Assembly: GCF_005938655.1 (NCBI RefSeq)
Contig: NZ_VCQT01000022.1
Span: forward strand, 186,001-250,000
Length of the DNA stretch: 64,000 bases
From: Alloalcanivorax gelatiniphagus
GTDB lineage: Bacteria; Pseudomonadota; Gammaproteobacteria; Pseudomonadales; Alcanivoracaceae
Reading direction: 5' to 3'
The position numbers and the translations under genes are program-made. This document shows, piece after piece, positions 27,804-38,224 of this stretch. Under the pieces are notes generated by a model. It made no database searches, was not told where the DNA came from, and saw only the letters and a list, made by a program, of their open reading frames with translations. The first letter of the stretch is position 1; each line of letters begins with the position of its first letter.

Positions 27804-30800
27804 ATGCAAAACGGTTTCATGGTGCTGCACGGCAATCGGCTGGAAACACTTACCGAGGTGGTGGCCGGCTGGTTGCGACGCCATCCATTGCCGCCGCTGG
27901 CGGAGGAAACCGTACTGGTGCAATCCAACGGCATGGCCCAGTGGCTGAAGCTGAACCTGGCCGAACCGGACGCCCTGGGCATCGCCGCCGGCTTCAGTTT
28001 CCAGATGCCGGCCCGTTTTCTGTGGAGTGCCTATCGCGCCGTGCTGGGCGCGGAGCGGGTGCCCCGCACCTCGCCGTTCGACAAGTCGCGGCTGCTATGG
28101 CGGCTGTACCGGCTGCTGCCCACCTTGCTGGACCGGGACGCCTTCGAGCCGCTGCGCCACTTTCTTGACGACGACGGCGATAACCGCAAGCGCCATCAAC
28201 TGGCCGAGCGGCTGGCGGATCTGTTCGATGCCTACCAGGTGTACCGGGCGGACTGGCTGGCCGACTGGGAACAGGGCGACGACCGGCTGCGGCGCGCCCC
28301 GGACCGCCGCGACGCGCTTGCCATGCCACCGGGGCAACAGTGGCAGCCGGCCCTGTGGCGGGCGCTGCTGGAGGACCTGCCGGCGGACCGGCGGGGGCTC
28401 AGCCGGGCGGCGATTCATGAAGCCTTCCTGGCCGCCCTGGCGGACGGCCCGCCGCCGGAGGGGCTGCCGCAACGGTTGCTGGTGTTCGGCATCAGCGCCC
28501 TGCCCCAGCAGTCCCTGGAAGCACTGGCCGCCATCAGCCGGCACTGCCAGGTGCTGATGCTGGTGCAGAACCCCTGCGAAATGTACTGGGCCGACATCGT
28601 CGAGGACCGGGACCTGCTGCGCCGGCAACTGGACCACCGCCGCCGCCACCTGATCACGCCGCCGGACAACCCGGTGCACCCGCTGCTGGCCGCCTGGGGC
28701 AAGCAGGGCCGGGACTTTATCGGCCTGCTCTACGACCACGACGACCCGGCGGATTACCAGAGCGCCTTCGAGCAGATCGACCTGTTCGACAGCAACCCGC
28801 CCGCCGACACCCTGCTGCAAACATTGCAACGGGACATTCTGCAGCTGCGCCCGCCGCCGGCCACGCCGCCGGACGCCATACCGGACCGGTCCCTGAGCTT
28901 CGCCGTGGCCCACGGCCCGCAACGGGAGGTGGAGATTCTCCACGATGCCCTGCTGGCGCGCTTCGCCGCCGACCCCGGCCTGCGCCCCCGGGACGTGATC
29001 GTGATGGTGCCGGACATCGAGAGCTACGCGCCGCACATCGACGCGGTGTTCGGCCGCCTCGACCGCGACGACAAACGCTACCTGCCCTACACCCTCAGTG
29101 ACCGCAGCGCCGGCGCCGCCTCGCCCATGGCCCGGGCGGTGGAAGCCCTGCTGCACCTGCCGCAGTGGCGCTTCACCGCCGCCGATATTCTCGATCTGCT
29201 GGATGTGCCGGCGCTGCGCCGCCGCTTCGGCATCGCCGAGAGTGCCCTGCCGGCACTGAGCCGCTGGATCGAGCAGGCCAATATCCGCTGGGGCCTGCAC
29301 CAGCGCCAACGGGCCAGCCTGGACTTGCCCGGCTTCGAACAAAACAGCTGGGCGTTCGGTCTGCGCCGCATGTTGGCCGGCTACCTGATCGGCGACGGCC
29401 CGGCCTGGCGCCAGATCGAGCCGCTGGACGAAGTGGCCGGCCTGGGCGCCGAGCCGGCGGGCCGGCTGGCGCGGCTGTTGGATACCCTGGACCGGCACTG
29501 GCAGGCGTTACGCGAACCAGCGCCGCCGCCGGGCTGGCGGCAACGCTTCGGCGCGCTGCTGGATGACCTGTTCGACCCGGAGGACACCGAGGACCAGGCC
29601 CTGGACGCCGGTCTGCGCGACGCCCTCAACGACTGGCTGAACGCCTGCGAACAGGCCGTCTTCGACCAGTCCCTGCCGCTCACCGTGGCGCGCCGGCCGC
29701 TGCTCGACGCCCTCAACGCGGAAAGCCTGGCGCAACGCTTCATGGCCGGGCGCATCAACTTCTGCACCCTGATGCCGATGCGCGCCATTCCGTTCCGCCA
29801 CGTGTGCCTGCTGGGCATGAAGGACGGCGATTACCCCCGCCAGCAACAGCCCATGGACTTCGACCTGATGCGTCACTGGGGCGCCCCCGGCGACGACGGT
29901 CGCCGGCTCAGCCTGTACCGCCCCGGGGACCGCTCGCGCCGGGAGGACGACCGCTACCTGTTCCTGGAAGCCCTGCTCAGTGCCCGGGACAGCCTCTATA
30001 TCAGTTGGAGCGGCCGCCACGCCCGGGACAACAGCGAGCGGCCGCCGTCGGTGCTGGTGGCCCAGTTGCTCGACCACATCGACCAGCGCTGGACGGCGCC
30101 GGACCGGCGGCCGTTCTCCGACCACCTGACCGTGACCCATCCGCTGCAGCCGTTCAGTGGCCGCTATTTCCACCTGGACGAAGACGCTAACGGGGAACCG
30201 CCGGCGCACCCGGTGCCGCCCACCTACGCCGCCGAATGGGAACCGCTGCACCAGCCACGGCGGGCGCTCGATGATCCCTCCCCGGCGGCACCGCTGCCGC
30301 CGCCGGAGGCCGTGGAGCCGGTCAATGCGGAAGGGCTGGGCCGTTTTCTCAAACAGCCGGTGGCGCATTTTTTCCGCGAACGGCTCAAGGCCAATCTGGA
30401 GCGGAACGACCACGGGCTGGAAGACACCGAACCGTTCGTGCTGTCCGGCCTGCGCCGTTGGCAACTGCAGGACCAGCTTCTGGAAGCCGGACGCCGCGCC
30501 GGCGGCGACGGCTTTGACGACGCCCTGGCCGACACCCTGAACCACCTGGCCGGCGGCGGCGCCCTGCCGCTGGCGCCGTTCACCGACTTCAACCGGGACG
30601 CCCTGACCCTGCCGTTGAAACGGCCATTGCGCGCCTATTTCCAGGCCCTGGCCAGTTGCTCCGGCACCCTGCCCCAGCGGGAAGTGAGCCTGACCCTGGA
30701 CGGCCTGACGCTGGAAGACTGGCTCACCGATCTGCTCGACGACGCCCGCGGGCCGCGCCGGCTGCTGCTGGTGACCGGCGGTCTCCACCAGCGCTGGCGC

Positions 30801-31250
30801 AAACTGTGCACGCCCTGGGCGGTGCATCTGCTGGCCTGCGCCGACGGTCTGGCGCTGACCACCGAACTGATCGCCCAGGACGTGGCCGCGCGCCTGGCGC
30901 CGCTGGCGCCGGACACCGCCCGCGCCCACCTGGAAGCCCTGGCGCGGGGCTGGCGGGAGGGGCTGTGCCAACCGCTGCCGCTGGCCTGCGACACCGGCTT
31001 CGCCTGGCTCGGCGGCGAGCCCCGGGAGCAACAGGAACGGGACGCCCGCGCCGTCTTCGAATCCGGCTTCAACCGGCCCGGCGAAGTGGACCGCGACGCC
31101 GCCCTGGGCCGCGCCTGGCCGGATTTCGAAACACTGCTGGCGGTGGCCGACGACCCGCACGGCGGCCCGGCCCTGGCGGCCTGGGCCCACCGCCTTTACG
31201 GCCCGCTGTTCGAGCATGTGGAATGGCTGCGCCCGGGAGAAAGCTCATGA
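27804..31250 (+). CDS. recC: exodeoxyribonuclease V subunit gamma (RecC)
   Basis: The 1,148-residue RecC scaffold of the RecBCD helicase-nuclease, which scans for the Chi sequence during double-strand-break repair. It opens MVLHGNRLETLTEVVAGWL and contains VQSNGMAQWLKLNLAE, the conserved RecC N-terminal region, with an inactivated helicase fold; FCTLMPMRAIPFRHVCLLGM (about residue 650) is a conserved RecC segment. Length is normal (E. coli 1,122). It is first in a compact recC-recB-recD operon without the ptrA gene found between recC and recB in E. coli. Its stop overlaps the recB start (ATGA). Confidence 0.95.
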   Translation: MQNGFMVLHGNRLETLTEVVAGWLRRHPLPPLAEETVLVQSNGMAQWLKLNLAEPDALGIAAGFSFQMPARFLWSAYRAVLGAERVPRTSPFDKSRLLWRLYRLLPTLLDRDAFEPLRHFLDDDGDNRKRHQLAERLADLFDAYQVYRADWLADWEQGDDRLRRAPDRRDALAMPPGQQWQPALWRALLEDLPADRRGLSRAAIHEAFLAALADGPPPEGLPQRLLVFGISALPQQSLEALAAISRHCQVLMLVQNPCEMYWADIVEDRDLLRRQLDHRRRHLITPPDNPVHPLLAAWGKQGRDFIGLLYDHDDPADYQSAFEQIDLFDSNPPADTLLQTLQRDILQLRPPPATPPDAIPDRSLSFAVAHGPQREVEILHDALLARFAADPGLRPRDVIVMVPDIESYAPHIDAVFGRLDRDDKRYLPYTLSDRSAGAASPMARAVEALLHLPQWRFTAADILDLLDVPALRRRFGIAESALPALSRWIEQANIRWGLHQRQRASLDLPGFEQNSWAFGLRRMLAGYLIGDGPAWRQIEPLDEVAGLGAEPAGRLARLLDTLDRHWQALREPAPPPGWRQRFGALLDDLFDPEDTEDQALDAGLRDALNDWLNACEQAVFDQSLPLTVARRPLLDALNAESLAQRFMAGRINFCTLMPMRAIPFRHVCLLGMKDGDYPRQQQPMDFDLMRHWGAPGDDGRRLSLYRPGDRSRREDDRYLFLEALLSARDSLYISWSGRHARDNSERPPSVLVAQLLDHIDQRWTAPDRRPFSDHLTVTHPLQPFSGRYFHLDEDANGEPPAHPVPPTYAAEWEPLHQPRRALDDPSPAAPLPPPEAVEPVNAEGLGRFLKQPVAHFFRERLKANLERNDHGLEDTEPFVLSGLRRWQLQDQLLEAGRRAGGDGFDDALADTLNHLAGGGALPLAPFTDFNRDALTLPLKRPLRAYFQALASCSGTLPQREVSLTLDGLTLEDWLTDLLDDARGPRRLLLVTGGLHQRWRKLCTPWAVHLLACADGLALTTELIAQDVAARLAPLAPDTARAHLEALARGWREGLCQPLPLACDTGFAWLGGEPREQQERDARAVFESGFNRPGEVDRDAALGRAWPDFETLLAVADDPHGGPALAAWAHRLYGPLFEHVEWLRPGESS

Positions 31251-34200
31251 GCGATCTGCCTCTGCCCCTGGCGTTTCCACTGCACGGCACCCGGCTGATC
31301 GAGGCCAGCGCCGGCACCGGCAAGACCTACACCCTGGCGGCGCTCTACCTGCGGCTGGTGCTCGGCCACGGCGGCGCGGAGCGCGGCTTTCCCCGGCCGC
31401 TGCTGCCGCCGGAAATCCTGGTGGTGACCTTTACCGAGGCGGCCACCGAGGAGCTGCGCCAGCGTATCCGCGACCGGCTGGCCCAGGCGGCGCGGGTGTT
31501 CACCGACGGCACCACCGGCGGCGATGTGATTCTCGAAGGATTGCTGGCCGACTACCCGGACGACGGGGAACGCCGGGCCGCCGCCCAGCGCCTGGACGCC
31601 GCCGCCCAGTGGATGGACGAGGCCGCCATCCACACCATCCACGGTTTCTGCAACCGCATGCTCAAGCAGCACGCCTTCGACTCCGGCAGCCTGTTCAACC
31701 TGGAGCTCAACGAGGACGCCGGCGAGGAGCAGTTCCAGGCCGCCTGCGATTACTGGCGCACCGTGATCCGCCGGTTTCCGGCGGCCGCCGCCGACGGCTT
31801 GCGCGGCGCCGGGCTGGACGGCCCGGAGGCGTTACTGGCCGCCGCCCGGCCACTGATCGGCCATGTCCAGGCCGACCCGGCGCTGCCGGAAGCGGTGACC
31901 CTGTGGCTCGATACGGTGGGCCCCCAGCAGGCACTGGAGCAGCACGCCCGGGAGGCCCTGGCGGCGGAGCTGCCGGCGCTGCGCGCCTGGGTGGACGAGG
32001 CCCTGGAGCAGGGCTGGCTGCACGGCGGCACCTACAAAAAAGACAAGGTGCCGGCCATGCTCGACCAACTGGCGGCCTACGCGGACGGTTTCCCGGCCAC
32101 CGGCAAGGACGCGGTCAAAGCGCTTGGTAATTTTTCCAGCGGCGGGCTGCGGCTCAACAAGAAAGCCCTGGATCAGCGTCCGCCGCTGGCCTGCCTGGAC
32201 GCCCTGCAGCGGGTGCTGGAAAGCCGCGAGGACAACGCGCTACCGCGCACCGCCCTGCTGCGCCACGCCGCCGCCTGGATCGAGCGGCGGGTGGCGATGA
32301 TGCGCCGGCAGACCGCCACCATGGGCTTCGACGACATGCTGACCCGGCTGCGCGATGCCCTGGCCGATACCGCCAACGGGCCCCGGCTGGCGCGGGTGAT
32401 CCGCGAGCAGTTTCCGGTGGCGCTGATCGATGAGTTCCAGGACACCGACCCGGTGCAGTACGGCATCTTCGCCGCCCTCTACGCCGGCCAGCCGGACATC
32501 GGCTGGTTCATGATCGGCGACCCCAAACAGGCGATCTATGCGTTCCGGGGCGCCGACGTGCACACCTATCTGCGCGCCCGGGACGCCACCGAAAGCCAGC
32601 ACACCCTGGGCCGCAACTTCCGCTCCGCCAAGGCCATGGTGGCGGCGGTGAACCAGCTGTTCGAACACGGCGAGGCCTGGTCCGGGGATGTGTTCCTGAT
32701 GGACGGCGCGATCCGCTTTGAAGGGGTCACCGCCAAGGGGCGCCCGGACACCCTGGAAATCGACGGCCAGCCCAGCTCCGGCGCGGTGCTGTGGGTGGAG
32801 GACGAGCCGGCGCCGGTGAGCAGCGGCGCCTACCGCCAGCGCCAGGCGCAATACTGCGCCGGCGAAATCGCCCGGCTGCTCAACGGCGCCAGTGCCGGCC
32901 GCACCGGATTTCGCGCGGCGGCGGACTGGCGCCCGCTGCGTTCCGAACACATCGCCGTGCTGGTGCGCAACCGCACCGAGGCGGCGGCGATCCGCGACGC
33001 CCTCGCGCGGCGCAACGTGCGCAGTGTCTACCTGTCGGACCGGGACTCGGTGTACGCCACCGCCGAAGCCACCGACCTGCTGCGCCTGCTGGATGCCTGC
33101 GCCGCCCCGGAGGCGGACGCCCGGGTGCGCAGCGCCCTGGCCTGCGCCACCCTGGCGCTGCCCTATGCGGAACTGGATACGCTCAACCGGGACGAGCGCC
33201 GCTGGGAAGCCATGATCGAGCGCTTCCACGGCTACAAGCGGCAGTGGCAACTCCAAGGCGTGCTGCCCATGCTGCGCACCCTGCTGCTGGACTTCCAGGT
33301 GCCGGAACGTCTGAGCCGCAGCCTGCAGGGAGAGCGTTCGCTCACCAACCTGCTGCACCTGGCGGAGCTGCTGCAGCAGGCCGCCGGCCACCTGGACGGC
33401 GAGCAGGCGCTGCTGCGCCATCTCAGCGAGACCCTGGAAGACGGCGGCCAGGGCGACGAGGCGGTGCTGCGCCTGGAAAGCGACGACGACCGGGTGCGGG
33501 TGATCACCCTGCACAAATCCAAGGGCCTGGAATACCCGCTGGTGTTCCTGCCGTTCCCCTGCGCCTTCCAGCCGGTGGACGGCAACACCCCGCCGCTGCT
33601 CTACCACCGCGACGGCCAGCGTGTGATCGACCTGGAGCCGGACCGGGAGGCGGTGGCCCTGGCCGACCGGGAGCGGCTCGCCGAGGACATGCGGCTGCTG
33701 TACGTGGGCCTGACCCGCGCCCAGTACCAATGCTGGCTGGGCGTATCGCCGGTGAAGCGCGGCAACGGCAAGCGCAATCAATTGCCGGACAGCGCCCTGG
33801 GCCGCCTGCTGTTCGGCGCCGAGGGCGTGGCCGACGACGGCCTGAGTGCCGCCCTGGCGCCACTGGCCGGCGAGGCGATCCGCATCCAGCCACCGCCGGC
33901 GGACCATGGCGAAGTGCACCACCCGGACCAGCGCCCGCGCCACTGGCGCGGCGCCGCCGAGTTCCCCGGCCGCCAGGCGGAAAGCTGGTGGATCGCCAGC
34001 TACAGTGCCCTGAAACAGGTGGACGACCAGGCCCTGGCACCGTCCGACCCGCGCGGCGACCAGCTCACCGAACAGGACAGCGCCGGCCCCCTGGCCACCG
34101 CCGAGGACATCGAGCCGGAGGGCATCCACGCCTTTCCCCGGGGCGCCCTGCCCGGCCTGCTGCTCCACGACCTGCTGGAACAGGCCGGCCGCGACGGCTT

Positions 34201-34858
34201 CGCCCACACCCTGGCCCACCCGGACGAGCTGGACCAGCGCGTCAGCGAAACCCTGGCCGCCCGCCACTGGCAGGACCACGACGCCCTGCTGCGGGGCTGG
34301 TGGCGCCGGGCGCTGACCACCCCCTTCGACTTGGGGGGCACGGCGGTGGCCCTGGACGGCCTGGACACGGCGGTGCCGGAGCTGGAGTTTCTGTTCCCGG
34401 CCCGGCGGGTGTCGGTGGAGGCCCTGGACGCCTTGATCCGCGAACACATCGCCCCGGGGCGGCCACGGCCGCGGCTGGCGGCGGACACCCTCAACGGCAT
34501 GCTCAAGGGCTTTATCGATCTGGTGTTCGAACACCAGGGGCGCTATTACGTGCTCGACTACAAATCCAACTGGCTGGGCCCGGATCACAGGGCCTATACC
34601 GAGCAGGCCATGACCGAGGCGATTCTGGAAAGCCGCTACGAGGTGCAATACGCCCTCTATCTGCTTGCGCTGCACCGCCTGCTGGGTGCGCGGCTGGGCC
34701 AAAACTACCAGCCCGACCGGCACCTGGGCGGCGCCGTGTATGTGTTTCTGCGTGGCCTGGAGGGCCCCCGGGCCGGCGCGGTGTTCGACCGGCCCGCCAC
34801 CGAGCTGATCCTGGCCCTGGACCGCCTGTTCGTACCCGGAGACGGCGATGCAAACTGA
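31247..34858 (+). CDS. recB: exodeoxyribonuclease V subunit beta (RecB)
   Basis: A 1,203-residue 3'-5' SF1 helicase and nuclease. Walker A is EASAGTGKTYT (about residues 18-28), motif II is LIDEFQDTDPVQY, and later helicase motifs include GDPKQAIYAFRGAD and TLHKSKGLEYPLV. The C-terminal nuclease domain has VFEHQGRYYVLDYKSNWLG with the catalytic Asp-x-Lys. I place the start at 31247, where ATGA overlaps the recC stop; the frame runs further upstream only inside recC. It ends 11 bases inside recD. Confidence 0.95.
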   Translation: MSDLPLPLAFPLHGTRLIEASAGTGKTYTLAALYLRLVLGHGGAERGFPRPLLPPEILVVTFTEAATEELRQRIRDRLAQAARVFTDGTTGGDVILEGLLADYPDDGERRAAAQRLDAAAQWMDEAAIHTIHGFCNRMLKQHAFDSGSLFNLELNEDAGEEQFQAACDYWRTVIRRFPAAAADGLRGAGLDGPEALLAAARPLIGHVQADPALPEAVTLWLDTVGPQQALEQHAREALAAELPALRAWVDEALEQGWLHGGTYKKDKVPAMLDQLAAYADGFPATGKDAVKALGNFSSGGLRLNKKALDQRPPLACLDALQRVLESREDNALPRTALLRHAAAWIERRVAMMRRQTATMGFDDMLTRLRDALADTANGPRLARVIREQFPVALIDEFQDTDPVQYGIFAALYAGQPDIGWFMIGDPKQAIYAFRGADVHTYLRARDATESQHTLGRNFRSAKAMVAAVNQLFEHGEAWSGDVFLMDGAIRFEGVTAKGRPDTLEIDGQPSSGAVLWVEDEPAPVSSGAYRQRQAQYCAGEIARLLNGASAGRTGFRAAADWRPLRSEHIAVLVRNRTEAAAIRDALARRNVRSVYLSDRDSVYATAEATDLLRLLDACAAPEADARVRSALACATLALPYAELDTLNRDERRWEAMIERFHGYKRQWQLQGVLPMLRTLLLDFQVPERLSRSLQGERSLTNLLHLAELLQQAAGHLDGEQALLRHLSETLEDGGQGDEAVLRLESDDDRVRVITLHKSKGLEYPLVFLPFPCAFQPVDGNTPPLLYHRDGQRVIDLEPDREAVALADRERLAEDMRLLYVGLTRAQYQCWLGVSPVKRGNGKRNQLPDSALGRLLFGAEGVADDGLSAALAPLAGEAIRIQPPPADHGEVHHPDQRPRHWRGAAEFPGRQAESWWIASYSALKQVDDQALAPSDPRGDQLTEQDSAGPLATAEDIEPEGIHAFPRGALPGLLLHDLLEQAGRDGFAHTLAHPDELDQRVSETLAARHWQDHDALLRGWWRRALTTPFDLGGTAVALDGLDTAVPELEFLFPARRVSVEALDALIREHIAPGRPRPRLAADTLNGMLKGFIDLVFEHQGRYYVLDYKSNWLGPDHRAYTEQAMTEAILESRYEVQYALYLLALHRLLGARLGQNYQPDRHLGGAVYVFLRGLEGPRAGAVFDRPATELILALDRLFVPGDGDAN

Positions 34859-36788
34859 TCTGTTCACCGCGCCGGCCTGGCGCGATGCCCTGGCGGCCCT
34901 GCGCGAGCAGGGCCTGCTCCGCGACCTGGACGTGGCGGTGGCGGAATTTCTGCACCGCCAGGCGCCGGAGGCGGAACCGGCGGCGCTGCTGCTGGCGGCG
35001 CTCACCAGCGGCCAGTTGGCCGCCGGCCATCTGTGCCTGGACCTGGAGGAACCGGAACTGGAAGCGCGGCTGTGGCCCGCCGGCCGCCCGGCGGCCCTGG
35101 ACGGCCTGCTGCCCGACGCGGTGGCGGACTGGCCGGCGCGGCTCGCCGGCAGCCCGCTGACCGGCGATGACAACGCGCCCCTGGTGTTCGATGGCCGGCG
35201 CCTGTACCTGCGCCGGCACTGGGCCCAGGAAAAAGCGGTGGCGGAACGGGTACGGGGGCGGCTGGCGCCCACGGCCGCGCCGGACCCGGAGCGGCTGGCG
35301 GCGCACCTGGCCGCCCTGTTCCCCGGCGCCGACGACCAGGACCCGATCGACTGGCAGAAGGTGGCCTGCGCGCTGGCCGCCCGGGCCGCGCTGACGCTGA
35401 TCACCGGCGGCCCGGGCACCGGCAAGACCACCACCGTGGTGCGGGTGCTGGGGCTGCTGCAGACCCTGGCCCTGAACGACCCGGCGGCGCCCCGTCGGCT
35501 GCGCATCCGGCTGGCGGCGCCCACCGGCAAGGCCGCCGCCCGGCTCACCGAATCCATTGGCCACCAGGTGGCCGCCCTGCCGGTGGATGACGCCGTGCGG
35601 GCCGCCATTCCCACCGAGGTCAGCACCCTGCACCGCCTGCTCGGCAGCCGGCCGGACAGCCGTCATTTCCGCCACCATCGCCATAATCCGCTGCACGCCG
35701 ACGTGGTGGTGGTGGACGAGGCCAGCATGATCGACATGGACATGATGGCCAGCCTGCTGGACGCCCTGCCGCCCCACTGCCGGCTGATCTTGCTCGGCGA
35801 CAAGGACCAGCTGGCCAGCGTGGAGGCCGGCGCGGTGATGGGCGACCTGTGCCGGGAAGCGGATGCCGGCCGCTACCGGCCGGATACCTTGGAATACCTG
35901 CGCGCCACCTGCGGCGCCGACCTGAGCCCCTGGGCCGGCGACGGCGGCGGGCTGGCCCAGCAAACCGCCATGCTGCGCCGCAACTGGCGCTTCAAGGACG
36001 CCCCCGGCATCGGCGATCTGGCCGCCGCCATCAACGCCGGTGACCCGGAGGCGGTGCGGCGGGCGTTCGAGGCCGGCCATGCCGGGCTCACCCGGGTGGC
36101 CGGCGAGGAGCCCGAGGAGTTGGCCACCCGGCTGCTCAACGGCGCCGGCGATCCGCACCAGGGCCTGCGCGCCCTGGTCACCGAGGCCGCCGTCCGGCCC
36201 GCCGGCGACGCCGACCAGCATGCCCGGGAACTGCTGCGCCGGTTCACCGGCCAGCAACTGCTCAGCGGCCTGCGCGGCGGCCCCTTCGGCGTGGACCGGC
36301 TGAACCGGCTGATCACCGACCGGCTGCGCCGGGACGGCCTAGCCGGCGAGCACGACTGGTATCCGGGCCGACCGGTGATGATGACCCGCAACGACTATCA
36401 ACTGGGGCTGATGAACGGCGACGTGGGCCTTACCCTGCCCCACCCGGAACGGCCGGAGGATGGCCTGCGGGTGGCGTTCCAGTTGCCGGACGGCCGGGTG
36501 CGATGGGTGCCCCCGGGCCGGCTGGATACGGTGGAAACGGTGTTCGCCATGACCGTGCACAAATCCCAGGGGTCGGAGTTCGGCCATGTGCTGCTGGTGC
36601 TGCCGGACCGGCCCCAGCCACTGCTCACCCGGGAACTGATCTACACCGCCGTGACCCGGGCGCGGGGCGCTTTCACCCTGCTGGAATACGGCCCACCATC
36701 GGTGCTCGCCCAGGCCATCCGCCGCCGCACCTGGCGCGCCTCCGGGCTGGCGCAAAGGCTCACCGACACCCCACCCTCGCCGAGCTAA
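34848..36788 (+). CDS. recD: exodeoxyribonuclease V subunit alpha (RecD)
   Basis: A 646-residue 5'-3' SF1B helicase, the fast motor of RecBCD. Walker A is ITGGPGTGKTTTVVRVLGLL (about residue 185); motif II is VVVDEASMIDMDMM; the Q-loop region has LLGDKDQLASVEAG; the C-terminal UvrD-like signature is FAMTVHKSQGSEF and YTAVTRARG. Slightly longer than E. coli RecD (608), with the extra length mostly in the N-terminal and mid linkers. It overlaps recB by 11 bases. Confidence 0.95.
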   Translation: MQTDLFTAPAWRDALAALREQGLLRDLDVAVAEFLHRQAPEAEPAALLLAALTSGQLAAGHLCLDLEEPELEARLWPAGRPAALDGLLPDAVADWPARLAGSPLTGDDNAPLVFDGRRLYLRRHWAQEKAVAERVRGRLAPTAAPDPERLAAHLAALFPGADDQDPIDWQKVACALAARAALTLITGGPGTGKTTTVVRVLGLLQTLALNDPAAPRRLRIRLAAPTGKAAARLTESIGHQVAALPVDDAVRAAIPTEVSTLHRLLGSRPDSRHFRHHRHNPLHADVVVVDEASMIDMDMMASLLDALPPHCRLILLGDKDQLASVEAGAVMGDLCREADAGRYRPDTLEYLRATCGADLSPWAGDGGGLAQQTAMLRRNWRFKDAPGIGDLAAAINAGDPEAVRRAFEAGHAGLTRVAGEEPEELATRLLNGAGDPHQGLRALVTEAAVRPAGDADQHARELLRRFTGQQLLSGLRGGPFGVDRLNRLITDRLRRDGLAGEHDWYPGRPVMMTRNDYQLGLMNGDVGLTLPHPERPEDGLRVAFQLPDGRVRWVPPGRLDTVETVFAMTVHKSQGSEFGHVLLVLPDRPQPLLTRELIYTAVTRARGAFTLLEYGPPSVLAQAIRRRTWRASGLAQRLTDTPPSPS

Positions 36789-36910
36789 GAACCCGCCCTG
36801 AAAACGGCGGCTTTGGTATCGGTATGTAAGGTTTTTGTGGCGATACGTAACCCGGCGCGCCGCTTTTCCGTTTGTTTACGTTTGTACCGTGGGAAAGCGC
36901 TCATAATGGC

Positions 36911-36930
36911 CGTGAAGAAAAGACTTCACG
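36911..36930 (+). promoter_or_regulatory. 5'-leader stem-loop of the ompA-family gene
   Basis: CGTGAAG (36911-36917) and CTTCACG (36924-36930) form a perfect 7-bp stem with an AAAAGA loop, 27 bases before the start codon and just upstream of AAAGGAG. CATAAT at about 36902 could be a -10 box. Such 5' hairpins can stabilise abundant porin mRNAs. Confidence 0.5.
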
Positions 36931-36957
36931 ACGCTATTTTTTGCAAAGGAGCTTGCC

Positions 36958-38034
36958 ATGAAAAAGTCCATCATGACCGCCGCCGTGGTCTCGCCGTTGC
37001 TGTTCGCGGTGTCCGCCCAGGCGGCGGAAAACGTGCCGGATCGTTACGGCTACATCGGTGGCCATGCGAGCGGCTATTTCTTTTACGACAACGAAGTCAC
37101 CGGCGATGTGGATGGCCTGGATGATTCCGCCCTGTACGGCGGCCAGCTTGGCTGGCGGTTCAGCCCCAAGTGGTCGATTCAGGCCTGGTACGACAAAAAC
37201 GATTCGGTGGATCATAAGTACACCGATCTGGAATCCGACGTGGAAACCTACTACGCCAGCCTGCGCCGGCACTTCGATGGCACCAGTTTCCTCGGCTTCG
37301 AACCCTACATGGGTCTGAACGCCGGTGAGCAGAAAATCGACGACGACGATGAGACCATGGCCGGCGTCGAATTCGGTATTCAGCGCGCCTTCTTCAAGCA
37401 TGTGCTACTCGACCTGGGCACCCGGCACGCCTACAGCACCGACCGGGAATACTGGGAAGGTCAGGTGTACGCCGGCCTTAACCTGATGTTCGCGGTCAGC
37501 GGCCGGGAAACCGAAGACCACCGGCGCACCGCCACCACCGAACCGGAGCAGGTAATCTCCGTCGCCGACAGTGACAACGACGGCGTGCCGGATAACCGCG
37601 ATGCGTGCCCGGACACCCCGCCCAATGCGCGGGTGGATGAGCGCGGCTGCCAGATTTACAAAAACGTGAACGAGCAGACCGTTAAAACCATCTACTTCGA
37701 GTTCGACAAGAGCGACGTGCGCGGGCAGTTCAGCAATGAAGTGCGCGATGCCGCCGAAAACGCCCGCGATGGCAAGGGCAGTATCCGGGTGGAAGGCCAT
37801 ACCGACAGCATCGGCTCCGAGTCCTACAACCAGGGTCTGTCCGAGCGCCGCGCCGACTCGGTCAAGCAACAGTTGATCCAGGAGTACAAGGTGGACCAGA
37901 GCCGGGTAACCACCAAGGGCTACGGTGAAACCCGTCCGGTGGCGCCCAACGACACCGCCGAGGGCCGCCAGAAAAACCGCCGCGCCGACATCATCGTGGA
38001 AGGCGAACGGAAGGAACCGCAGTTCAAGAACTGA
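36958..38034 (+). CDS. OmpA/OprF-family outer-membrane protein
   Basis: A 358-residue porin-like envelope protein. It has a Sec signal peptide (residues 1-22, ending AQA), an eight-strand beta-barrel (about 25-180: GYIGGHASGYFFYDNE, LGWRFSPKWSIQAWYD), a short thrombospondin-3-type calcium segment (DSDNDGVPDNRDACPDTP, about 203-220) and a C-terminal OmpA peptidoglycan-binding domain (IYFEFDKSDVRGQF; VEGHTDSIGSESYNQGLSER; GYGETRPVAPNDTAEGRQKN). It anchors the outer membrane to peptidoglycan. A strong AAAGGAG ribosome site and the perfect downstream terminator point to high expression as a single gene. Confidence 0.93.
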   Translation: MKKSIMTAAVVSPLLFAVSAQAAENVPDRYGYIGGHASGYFFYDNEVTGDVDGLDDSALYGGQLGWRFSPKWSIQAWYDKNDSVDHKYTDLESDVETYYASLRRHFDGTSFLGFEPYMGLNAGEQKIDDDDETMAGVEFGIQRAFFKHVLLDLGTRHAYSTDREYWEGQVYAGLNLMFAVSGRETEDHRRTATTEPEQVISVADSDNDGVPDNRDACPDTPPNARVDERGCQIYKNVNEQTVKTIYFEFDKSDVRGQFSNEVRDAAENARDGKGSIRVEGHTDSIGSESYNQGLSERRADSVKQQLIQEYKVDQSRVTTKGYGETRPVAPNDTAEGRQKNRRADIIVEGERKEPQFKN

Positions 38035-38062
38035 TCCGCATCCCTACAGAAGCCATCAAGAA

Positions 38063-38094
38063 AAAAGAAAGGGCCCCTCGGGGCCCTTTCTTTT
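38063..38094 (+). terminator. intrinsic terminator after the ompA-family gene
   Basis: A perfect 15-bp inverted repeat (38063-38077 and 38080-38094) with core AAAGGGCCCC/GGGGCCCTTT ends in CTTTT, 29 bases after the stop codon. Because both flanks are A- or T-rich it may work in both directions. Confidence 0.93.
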
Positions 38095-38132
38095 GGTTCG
38101 TCGCCCGTTGGCGGGAAATCCGTGCGGGCCTC

Positions 38133-38207
38133 GTAGGAGCGGCTTCAGCCGCGATCAACCCCCGGTGCCATTGTCATCGCGACTATCGCGACTGAAGTCG
38201 CTCCTAC
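38133..38207. repeat. REP palindrome pair, second copy
   Basis: The arm beginning GTAGGAGCGGCTTCAGCCGC (38133) is matched by an inverted, slightly diverged arm (ACTGAAGTCGCTCCTAC, ending 38207). It lies between the convergent ompA-family and ydbL genes. Confidence 0.88.
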
Positions 38208-38224
38208 ATCGGGGCACGCCTTTT